From Marisediminicola senii (GTDB lineage Bacteria > Actinomycetota > Actinomycetes > Actinomycetales > Microbacteriaceae), in NCBI RefSeq assembly GCF_011057645.1, contig NZ_JAALGE010000029.1:1-38265 (forward strand): a DNA stretch of 38,265 nucleotides, written 5' to 3'. Position numbers and translations under genes: made by a program. The number at the start of each line of letters is the position of its first letter. Positions within the stretch are counted from its first letter, which is position 1. The notes under the pieces were generated by a model, which saw only the letters and a program-made list of their open reading frames with translations, was not told the DNA's origin and searched no databases. Of this stretch, positions 33,091 through 38,265 are shown piece after piece.

Positions 33091-34461
33091 CTAGTGGTTG
33101 TGACTCGCGTGGTCGTCGTGGTCGTGGCCCTCGTGGTCGTCGTCGGCCATCAGGTCGTCGGCGTCGTCGTCGGAGTCGTCACCGATCGCGGCGGCGGTGA
33201 AGGTGGAGAGGTCGACGGTGTTGCCTGCCTCGTCGACGACCTTCGCCTTGCTGAGCACGACGGCCAGTGCCTTGGCACGAGCGACCTCGCCGATCATTCC
33301 GGGGATCTGGCCGTTCTGGTCGAGCACCTTGATGAACTCGCCCGGCTCCATGTTGTACTGGGCGGCGCCCTGGATCAGGTACTGGGTGAGCTCGTCCTGG
33401 CTGACCTTGATCTTCTCGGTCTCGGCGACCGCGTCGAGCAGGATCTGGCTGCGGAACGTCTTCTCGCTGGCCTCGGTGACTTCGGCGCGGTGCTCGTCGT
33501 CGTCGAGGCGCTTCTCGTTCTCGAGGTGACGGTGCACCTCGTCTTCTACGAGCTTGGCCGGGACGGGGATCTCGACGGATTCGAGCAGCTTGTCGACGAC
33601 CATGTCGCGCGCCTGCGTGCCCTGGCCGAAGACCTTGGACTTGCTGACCTGCTCGGCAATGTCTGCCTTGAGCTCGTCGATGGTGTCGAACTGGCTGGCG
33701 ATCTGCGCGAAGTCGTCGTCGGCGGCGGGAAGCTCGCGCTCCTTGACGGCGAGGAGGGTGACGGTGATCTGGGCGGTCTGGCCCTCGTTGTCTCCACCGA
33801 GCAGCTTGGACTCGAAGGTCGTGGTCTCGCCGGCGCTGAGCGCGTCGAGGGCCTCGTCGATGCCGTCGATGAGGTCTCCGGATCCGACCTCGTACGAGAT
33901 GGCGTTGGCGGTGTCGACCTCTGCTCCGTCGATGGTGGCGACGAGGTCGAGCTGGGCGAAGTCGCCGGTCTTGGCCGGGCGGTCGACGGTCACGAGGGTG
34001 CCGAAGCGGGCGAGCAGGTTCTGCAGCTCGGTCTCGACCTCGTCGTCTTCGACGGTCACAGTGTCGACGACGAGCTCGATGCCGTCGAGGGCGGGGAGCT
34101 CGAACTCGGGACGCACGTCGACCTCGACGACGATGACGAGGTCACCGGAGAAGTCCTTGAGCGCCGGCAGCTCGGCGACATCGGCCTCTGGGCGTCCGAG
34201 CGGGCGGATCTTCTCTTCTTCGACCGCGCGGCGGTAGAAGGTGTCGAGGGCGTCGCTGACCGCGTGGTTCAGCACCTCGCCGCGGCCGACGCGCTGGTCG
34301 ATGATGGGCGGCGGAACCTTGCCCTTGCGGAATCCGGGGATGGTGATGGATTCGGCGATGTGGCCGTAGGCGTGGTCGACGCTCGGCTTCAGCTCTTCGG
34401 GGGTAACAGCGATGGTCAGCTTTACGCGCGTGGGGTTCAGCTTCTCGACCGTGGTCTTCAC
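33091..34461 (-). CDS. tig: Trigger factor (ribosome-associated chaperone and prolyl isomerase)
   Basis: 456 residues. The N-terminal ribosome-binding domain has the signature GFRKGKVPP (about residues 43-51). The FKBP-type isomerase domain follows (about 155-245, [18 protein letters not shown].., [16 protein letters not shown]), then the helical C-terminal chaperone domain to about 420. It ends in an Asp/His-rich tail ([16 protein letters not shown]) that may bind metal, as in some other trigger factors. It holds nascent chains at the ribosome and is classically linked to clpP-clpX; here the PLP-enzyme gene intervenes. Start GTG 34461 with AGGAGAG upstream. A tRNA-Pro gene precedes it on the same strand. 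Confidence 0.97.
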   Translation of the reverse strand: MKTTVEKLNPTRVKLTIAVTPEELKPSVDHAYGHIAESITIPGFRKGKVPPPIIDQRVGRGEVLNHAVSDALDTFYRRAVEEEKIRPLGRPEADVAELPALKDFSGDLVIVVEVDVRPEFELPALDGIELVVDTVTVEDDEVETELQNLLARFGTLVTVDRPAKTGDFAQLDLVATIDGAEVDTANAISYEVGSGDLIDGIDEALDALSAGETTTFESKLLGGDNEGQTAQITVTLLAVKERELPAADDDFAQIASQFDTIDELKADIAEQVSKSKVFGQGTQARDMVVDKLLESVEIPVPAKLVEDEVHRHLENEKRLDDDEHRAEVTEASEKTFRSQILLDAVAETEKIKVSQDELTQYLIQGAAQYNMEPGEFIKVLDQNGQIPGMIGEVARAKALAVVLSKAKVVDEAGNTVDLSTFTAAAIGDDSDDDADDLMADDDHEGHDHDDHASHNH

Positions 34462-34531
34462 GATTGACTCTCCTGTGCTCGACGTACTGGGTCCCAGCCG
34501 GGCGAATCAGTACTGGTTTTCTGTGGTCGTG

Positions 34532-34605
34532 TCGGGGCGACAGGATTCGAACCTGCGGCCTCTCGGTCCCAAACCGAGCGCTCTACCAAGCTGAGCTACG
34601 CCCCG
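34532..34605 (-). tRNA. tRNA-Pro (anticodon TGG)
   Basis: 74-base cloverleaf on the minus strand. Acceptor arm CGGGGCG/CGCCCCG with discriminator A at 34532, D-arm GTAGCTCAGCTTGGTAGAGC, anticodon stem CTCGG/CCGAG around TTTGGGA (anticodon TGG), and T-arm GGTTCGAATCC. CCA is not encoded. It lies just upstream of tig on the same strand. Confidence 0.97.
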
Positions 34606-34707
34606 GATACCGCGACCACGAGGATGGTGCGTCTCGGGCCACTCATGCGGCCACCGTGCTGAGGATGATTGGGGATCGTCCAAAAAATGGCCTTCGCAAG
34701 TCTAGCC

Positions 34708-34733
34708 GAGTGGCCAGCGCGTCATGGCCACTC
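34708..34733. repeat. Nine-bp inverted repeat between the two tRNA genes
   Basis: GAGTGGCCA (34708-34716) and TGGCCACTC (34725-34733) with an eight-base spacer. On the minus strand a run of six T follows about 20 bases later (34682-34687 region). It may be a terminator-like or operator structure within the 213-base divergent tRNA promoter region; I see nothing else coding there. Confidence 0.5.
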
Positions 34734-34761
34734 GCCGCACGGGGCACCTCCCAGGATGGGT

Positions 34762-34767
34762 TACGAT
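34762..34767 (+). promoter_or_regulatory. -10 (TACGAT) for tRNA-Gly
   Basis: TACGAT in GGGTTACGATTGC, about 50 bases before the mature tRNA. The intervening leader holds small hairpins (GCGCT/AGCGC and CCCCTCGGGG). Confidence 0.4.
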
Positions 34768-34818
34768 TGCAGGACGCGCTTCGGTGAGCGCCCCTCGGGG
34801 TGGCGAGTCGGGGAATGC

Positions 34819-34889
34819 GGGGACGTAGCTTAGTGGTAAAGCCTTAGTCTTCCAAACTAATGATGCGAGTTCGATTCTCGTCGTCCCCT
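34819..34889 (+). tRNA. tRNA-Gly (anticodon TCC)
   Basis: 71-base cloverleaf. Acceptor GGGGACG/CGTCCCC with discriminator T, a short D-arm GTAGCTTAGTGGTAAAGCC, anticodon stem TTAGT/ACTAA around CTTCCAA (anticodon TCC), and T-arm CGAGTTCGATTCTCG. CCA is not encoded. Confidence 0.97.
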
Positions 34890-34928
34890 CTATATTGATC
34901 GGCACTGTCGTGCCGGAGTCCGCAGGGC

Positions 34929-34934
34929 CACACT
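34929..34934 (+). promoter_or_regulatory. Possible weak leaderless promoter (CACACT, six bases, ATG)
   Basis: CACACT then GTCGGC then ATG 34941. The hexamer is a poor -10 but the spacing equals that of the other leaderless genes. Confidence 0.2.
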
Positions 34935-34940
34935 GTCGGC

Positions 34941-35627
34941 ATGGACATGCCTTTGCCCGGTGACGAGCCTGCGCCACCGCCCGTGCCACTCGCCGTTCGG
35001 GCCCAGCTGCTCGCCACCGAGCACTGGGGTCTCCTCGCATCCCGGTCGACGACACAGGCCGAGGTACTCACCCGCATCAGCATCTTCCTGACCCTGGTGT
35101 CGGCCGGGCTGGTGAGCCTCGCGCTGCTGGGCCAGGTCACCCGGTTCGCCGGGCCGTTCCCGGGTTTCGCGGTGGCCGTGCTGGGGATCGTGGCGTTGAT
35201 GGGCGTCCTCACCCAGGTGCGGGTGTCCAACGTCGGCATGGACGACCTCATGTACGTGCTGGCGATGAACCGGCTGCGCGCCGCCTACGTCGATATCGAT
35301 CCCGGCGTGGCGCCGTACCTGATGGCGTCGACCCACGATGACTTCGCGGGAACCACGCGCACCTACTACTTCCTCGGCCGCCGCAGCGGCGCCAGCCAGT
35401 TGCTCGGCAGCTCGACGATCTTCATCGTGGCCGTCAATGCCGCCCTGGTCGGGCTGCTCGTGGCGGCGATCATCTTCACCGTCGCGGGAGCCGTCGTCGC
35501 GAGCGCGTTCGGAATCGTTGCCGGAGTAGCGTACATCCTCGTGTCGCTCGCCCTCGGGGTGCGACAGTTCGCTGCTGCCTGGGCCGCCCACACCCCCCTC
35601 AACCCGTCGCCTGCCGACGCGGGGTGA
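34941..35627 (+). CDS. Four-TM membrane protein of unknown function
   Basis: 228 residues. A Pro-rich acidic N-terminus is followed by an amphipathic helix (LAVRAQLLATEHWGLLASRSTTQAEVLTR). TM pairs are at about 47-67/73-93 and about 155-178/180-205, with a polar loop between (VRVSNVGMDDLMYVLAMNRLRAAYVDIDPGVAPYLMASTHDD). The architecture, two hairpins around a conserved-looking cytoplasmic loop, resembles small integral-membrane actinobacterial proteins, but I do not recognise the family. It is convergent with the anti-sigma gene; the spacer is a pentanucleotide repeat. Confidence 0.72.
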   Translation: MDMPLPGDEPAPPPVPLAVRAQLLATEHWGLLASRSTTQAEVLTRISIFLTLVSAGLVSLALLGQVTRFAGPFPGFAVAVLGIVALMGVLTQVRVSNVGMDDLMYVLAMNRLRAAYVDIDPGVAPYLMASTHDDFAGTTRTYYFLGRRSGASQLLGSSTIFIVAVNAALVGLLVAAIIFTVAGAVVASAFGIVAGVAYILVSLALGVRQFAAAWAAHTPLNPSPADAG

Positions 35628-35630
35628 CCG

Positions 35631-35670
35631 AGCTCAGCTCAGCTCAGCTCGGCTCGGCTCGGCTCAGCTC
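35631..35670. repeat. Pentanucleotide repeat (eight copies of [A/G]GCTC)
   Basis: Eight contiguous five-base units: AGCTC x4, GGCTC x3, AGCTC. The last unit and the one before it contain the anti-sigma stop codon (TGA on the minus strand, 35666-35664). It fills the short gap between two convergent genes. Confidence 0.85.
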
Positions 35671-36398
35671 TGTGCGGCGGGCAGCATCGCAACCGCCACC
35701 GCATCGCCGGAGTCGTCGCGAATCTCGAGCGCCGACACGTCGTCGCGCATCACGGCGGCGTTCATGCGGCAGTCGATGGTGACCTCGCTGCCGAAGAAAG
35801 TGCCAGACGGCGACTCCACGCCGTCGTCGCCCACGAGCACCACCGAGTAGCTGTCGCCGGCGGGCAGTCCGTCGATCTCGAGCACCGTCTCGGTTCCCCA
35901 GGTATGGGCAATCACCGAACCGTCGATGGCCACTCCCCCTGGCTCGCCCGTGAAGTCGACGGACTCGACGGCCCCGAGGGTGCCGGGCGGCCCGGACGGT
36001 GGCCCTGGCTGGATCGCCTGCGCGCCCAGCACGACGCCCGCACCGAGGGCGACGCAGGCGGCGGCGCCGAGCACCATCGACGCGGGACGGAACCGGCGTG
36101 TTGCTGGCGTGATGTCGGGCACGGGTTCGTTCCCGGTACTGCCGGCGATCGCGGCGATCCGGTCGGCGAGTGCGCCAGACGGGGCGCTCGAATCCCACCG
36201 GCCGATGGATGCTGCCGCCATCGCCACGGCAGCACGCATGCCCTCGATCTCATCGACCACGCTGGCGTCTGCGGCGGCGAGCGCGTCGAGCTCCGCGCGC
36301 TCCGCCGGGGTGAGGTCGCCGGCGACCGCTGCCGCCACGAGCTCGGCGCGACGGTCGCCTGGCGACCAGGGGGTCGGGGTATCGGTGGGGTCAGTCAT
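35664..36398 (-). CDS. RskA-type membrane anti-sigma factor
   Basis: 244 residues. The N-terminal cytoplasmic anti-sigma domain (about 1-70; AELVAAAVAGDLTPAERAELDALAAADASVVDEIEGMRAAVA) lacks the HxxxCxxC zinc motif, as in RskA. One TM lies at about 107-129, followed by an extracytoplasmic RskA C-terminal domain of about 110 residues (SVIAHTWGTETVLEIDGLPAGDSYSVVLVGDDG), which includes a single Cys. It holds the ECF sigma factor inactive until regulated proteolysis. ATG 36398 overlaps the sigma stop by eight bases and has GGGGA upstream. The gene ends in a pentanucleotide repeat. Confidence 0.92.
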   Translation of the reverse strand: MTDPTDTPTPWSPGDRRAELVAAAVAGDLTPAERAELDALAAADASVVDEIEGMRAAVAMAAASIGRWDSSAPSGALADRIAAIAGSTGNEPVPDITPATRRFRPASMVLGAAACVALGAGVVLGAQAIQPGPPSGPPGTLGAVESVDFTGEPGGVAIDGSVIAHTWGTETVLEIDGLPAGDSYSVVLVGDDGVESPSGTFFGSEVTIDCRMNAAVMRDDVSALEIRDDSGDAVAVAMLPAAQS

Positions 36399-37047
36399 GC
36401 TGATCCCCTTTCTCATCGAGATTGTCGCGCAGCGCGCGGAGGCCGTAGAAGGTGCGGCTGCGCAGGGTGCCGACCGGAATACCGGTGCTCTCCGAGAGCT
36501 CTGCGTAGGTGGAGCCGTTCAGGTGGATCTCGACCACGGCCTGGCGGTGCTCGGGGGTGAGCGCGGCGATGGCCTGCGTCATCCGGAGCCGCTCGAGGGT
36601 GTCGTCGGGCGGGGCGGCGATGCTGTCGTCGATGGCGTCGGCGCCGACCGGGCGGGGCGTGCGCTGCAGGGAACGCTGCTGGTCGATGATCACGTTGCGC
36701 GCGATGGAGAACAGCCACGTCCTGGTGCTGGCCACCGAGCCGTCGTACCGGTCGCGGGCGCGCCATGCCCTGAGGAAGGTCTCCTGCACGCAGTCCTCGG
36801 CGAGTCCGCGGTCGCGCAGCATGTTGAGCGCGAAGCCGAACAGCGACGACCCGTGCTCGTCGTAGGCGACGGTGACGTCGAAGGCGGATGCGGGTGGCGA
36901 GTCGGGTGCGACAGGCTGGGCGGCGACCGGTCGTACAGCCGCGGGCTCGACGCGTCGCAGGTGCCGCGAGGCCTCACGAGCGGTGCCCTCGGGTTCCAGC
37001 GTGACCACGCTCCCGCTCTCCATCGTCAGGACGATGCCCATCTGCAT
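36391..37047 (-). CDS. ECF-family RNA polymerase sigma factor
   Basis: 218 residues. Region 2: VAYDEHGSSLFGFALNMLRDRGLAEDCVQETFLRAWRARDRYDGSVASTRTWLFSIARNVIIDQQR. Region 4: LTPEHRQAVVEIHLNGSTYAELSESTGIPVGTLRSRTFYGLRALRDNL. The ~45 N-terminal residues before region 2 are low-complexity. The RskA partner places it near the SigK/SigL-type ECF group. The start is taken at ATG 37047, with GGAGCGGAGG just upstream; ATG 37041 is the alternative (nine bases from GGAGG). Its promoter GTGAAC-N16-TCGTAT matches that of the divergent CHRD gene, which suggests autoregulation. Confidence 0.93.
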   Translation of the reverse strand: MQMGIVLTMESGSVVTLEPEGTAREASRHLRRVEPAAVRPVAAQPVAPDSPPASAFDVTVAYDEHGSSLFGFALNMLRDRGLAEDCVQETFLRAWRARDRYDGSVASTRTWLFSIARNVIIDQQRSLQRTPRPVGADAIDDSIAAPPDDTLERLRMTQAIAALTPEHRQAVVEIHLNGSTYAELSESTGIPVGTLRSRTFYGLRALRDNLDEKGDQHD

Positions 37048-37100
37048 TCGCCTCCGCTCCACGGTACCCAGTCCACCGGCACTCCCTGCACCTGAGGGGG

Positions 37101-37128
37101 ATACGACCCGCGGGCCCGTGCCGTTCAC
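37101..37128 (-). promoter_or_regulatory. ECF-type promoter of the sigma operon
   Basis: Minus strand -35 GTGAAC (37128-37123), 16 bases, -10 TCGTAT (37106-37101) followed by CCCCC. It matches the divergent promoter at 37168-37195. The predicted start is near 37094, about 47 bases before the sigma ATG. The -35 lies in the loop of an inverted repeat CGTGCCG/CGGCACG (37117-37123, 37132-37138). Confidence 0.6.
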
Positions 37129-37146
37129 CACCGGCACGAAACTGCT

Positions 37147-37162
37147 GCGAAAAAACTTTCGC
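37147..37162. promoter_or_regulatory. Palindrome GCGAAA-AAAC-TTTCGC between the divergent ECF promoters
   Basis: A perfect six-base inverted repeat with a four-base AT-rich spacer, midway between the two -35 elements (37128 and 37168). It may be an operator or an AT-rich upstream element serving both promoters. Confidence 0.4.
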
Positions 37163-37167
37163 GACCA

Positions 37168-37195
37168 GTGAACGCGTGACCCGGTTGCGTCGTAT
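37168..37195 (+). promoter_or_regulatory. ECF-type promoter of the CHRD gene
   Basis: -35 GTGAAC (37168-37173), 16 bases, -10 TCGTAT (37190-37195) followed by GCCCC. The predicted start near 37202 gives a leader of about 40 bases with GAAAGG before ATG 37242. Confidence 0.6.
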
Positions 37196-37241
37196 GCCCC
37201 TGAAACGGGCGACCCATCGCCCCCTCTCGAAAGGCACACCC

Positions 37242-38009
37242 ATGTCGCACCAGAGAATGACCAAGCGCACCACCGCACGCACCCTCTCGCTCGGCGGTGT
37301 CGCTGTCGCCACCGCCGTCGGCATGCTCGCCGTCGCTGGGCCCGCCAGCGCCGAGACCGAGGTCGCCGAGCCCGACACCTTCACCAGCGCGTTCACCGTG
37401 ATGGCGACTCCCGACCAGGTCATCAACAACGATGGCATCGCGACCCCCGGCCAGCCCGGCGCCGCGGGCGAGTTCATGTTCCGCATCAACTCCGACCTCG
37501 ACATCATCTGCTACGACATCACCCTCACCGGCGTCTCGGGCGACTACATGAGCCCGGCCAAGACCGCGACCCACATCCACCAGGCGGCCGTCGGCCAGGC
37601 CGGCCCGCCGCGTATCTCGTTCCCGAACCCCGCTCCGGTCGGCGACGGACCCCGCACCAGCTCCGGCTGCCTCGAGGGACCGTTCACCACCGGAGTGCTC
37701 GCGAACGGCGTCGATACCGGAGACGGATTCGACCTCGCCGCGATCGAGGCGAACCCCGCCGGCTTCACCGGTGACTCGCACACCGTCGACTTCGCCGCGG
37801 GTGTCGTGCGCGGACAGCTCACCCAGGTGCCAGTGGGCGGCGTGCAGACCGGTGGCGGTGGAACCGCATCGGCCGACACCGCAGCGGCCTCCGCAACCAC
37901 CTCGGCCGACAGCACCGGCGTCATCGCCGGCGCCGCCGGACTCGGTGCGCTGCTGCTCACCGCCGTCGGCGTCACCGCCCTGCGTCGCCGCTCGGCGCTG
38001 GACTCCTGA
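37242..38009 (+). CDS. CHRD-domain surface protein with C-terminal anchor
   Basis: 255 residues. Signal peptide cleaved after about residue 37 (PASA-ETE). The CHRD domain, about 40-192, has the signature ATHIHQAAVGQAGPPRISF and two Cys (IICYDI, SGCLEG). After it, VPVGGVQTGGGGT (about 194-206) resembles a non-canonical sorting motif. A Ser/Thr/Ala linker, TM (about 225-246) and RRR tail follow, as in sortase substrates. The function of CHRD domains in bacteria is poorly known. It is divergent from the ECF sigma gene with a matching promoter. The stop overlaps the next gene (TGATG), so the two are coupled. Confidence 0.9.
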   Translation: MSHQRMTKRTTARTLSLGGVAVATAVGMLAVAGPASAETEVAEPDTFTSAFTVMATPDQVINNDGIATPGQPGAAGEFMFRINSDLDIICYDITLTGVSGDYMSPAKTATHIHQAAVGQAGPPRISFPNPAPVGDGPRTSSGCLEGPFTTGVLANGVDTGDGFDLAAIEANPAGFTGDSHTVDFAAGVVRGQLTQVPVGGVQTGGGGTASADTAAASATTSADSTGVIAGAAGLGALLLTAVGVTALRRRSALDS

Positions 38010-38265
38010 TGAGTGCGCACGGTTCGGCCGGGGGGTCGCGGCTCGCCCGTTCGCCCGGCTGTCCCGTGCGCCCTTCGGCATCCCGCGGCGGTGGACGTGA
38101 CGCTCGCCACCATGCGGTGACGCTGGTCGCGGCCGTCGGCGTGGCGATCACGCTGGCGGGGTGCACCGGGGTCGGTGCGGGGGGGGGTGCAGCATCCACC
38201 CCCCCCCCGTCTCCCACGTCACCCGCAGCCGGGACCGCCGTGCCCACGCCACCCGCCGGGACGCC
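38009..38265 (+). CDS. Lipoprotein gene start, possibly class F sortase (runs off the window)
   Basis: Starts at ATG 38009 overlapping the previous stop (TGATG). About 85 residues are visible: an Arg-rich N-terminus, a hydrophobic stretch (VTLVAAVGVAITLAGC) with lipobox LAGC and Cys52, then a Thr/Pro-rich linker. A later start (GTG near 38117) would give a shorter signal. The linker and the coupling to a gene with a sorting-like C-terminus suggest a class F sortase, which is often paired with CHRD proteins, but the catalytic domain is beyond the window. A run of nine G (38179-38187) and one of ten C (38199-38208) lie inside the frame, so the reading frame is vulnerable to slippage or sequencing error. 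Confidence 0.6.
   Translation, partial: MSAHGSAGGSRLARSPGCPVRPSASRGGGRDARHHAVTLVAAVGVAITLAGCTGVGAGGGAASTPPPSPTSPAAGTAVPTPPAGT

Noticed and set aside
32923-34467. 514-codon open frame antisense to tig
   Set aside because: Val/Leu/Asp/Glu-rich shadow of tig; the minus strand has clear trigger factor motifs.

Overview
The window is about 38 kb of very GC-rich chromosomal DNA. Gene content and style point to an actinobacterium, most likely family Microbacteriaceae: a translational ileS T-box with an AUC specifier, tandem clpP1-clpP2 genes beside tig and clpX, an ECF sigma factor with an RskA-type anti-sigma factor, and many apparently leaderless promoters (TANNNT, six bases, ATG). The family assignment is inference. 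No insertion sequence, prophage or CRISPR array is visible.

Layout. 1-1.3 kb: 5' part of ileS (minus) behind its T-box. 1.3-7.1 kb: an envelope-sensing block holding an Asp-tailed membrane protein, a phosphotransferase-fold kinase, a secreted Ser/Pro/Ala-rich protein, a histidine kinase/OmpR-type regulator pair and an APC permease. Three copies of one palindrome (RTGAGAKNNCTCTCAY) lie at promoters of this block and suggest a local regulon. 7.3-11.2 kb: a membrane GGDEF-EAL protein translationally coupled to a soluble GAF-domain histidine kinase. 11.2-17.1 kb: a TetR regulator divergent from a complete oligopeptide/nickel-type ABC importer (lipoprotein, two permeases, fused double ATPase). 17.2-19.6 kb: two related single-pass membrane proteins with Thr-Pro-rich cytoplasmic parts and Pro-rich outer parts. 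19.6-21.5 kb: two small conserved-looking proteins and an ACR3/BASS-like transporter. 21.6-24.8 kb: valS, then a candidate structured RNA and a small ORF. 24.8-27.8 kb: divergent methyltransferase and Dcp-type metallopeptidase. 27.8-34.9 kb: the protein-quality-control block (clpX, clpP2, clpP1, tig, all minus) broken up by a copC-like gene and a Cys/Met-metabolism PLP enzyme, followed by tRNA-Pro and tRNA-Gly. 34.9-38.3 kb: a four-TM protein, an ECF sigma/anti-sigma operon, and a divergent CHRD-domain surface protein with the start of a lipoprotein gene, possibly a class F sortase.

How it works together. Trigger factor, ClpP1P2 and ClpX form the folding and degradation machinery. The sigma/anti-sigma pair and the CHRD operon share near-identical divergent promoters, which suggests that the sigma factor drives both itself and the surface protein. 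The less ordinary material is the three-site palindrome regulon, the twin ECF promoters, the hairpin RNA after valS, several short direct or tandem repeats (one copies an arm of the tig terminator), and homopolymer tracts inside the last gene.
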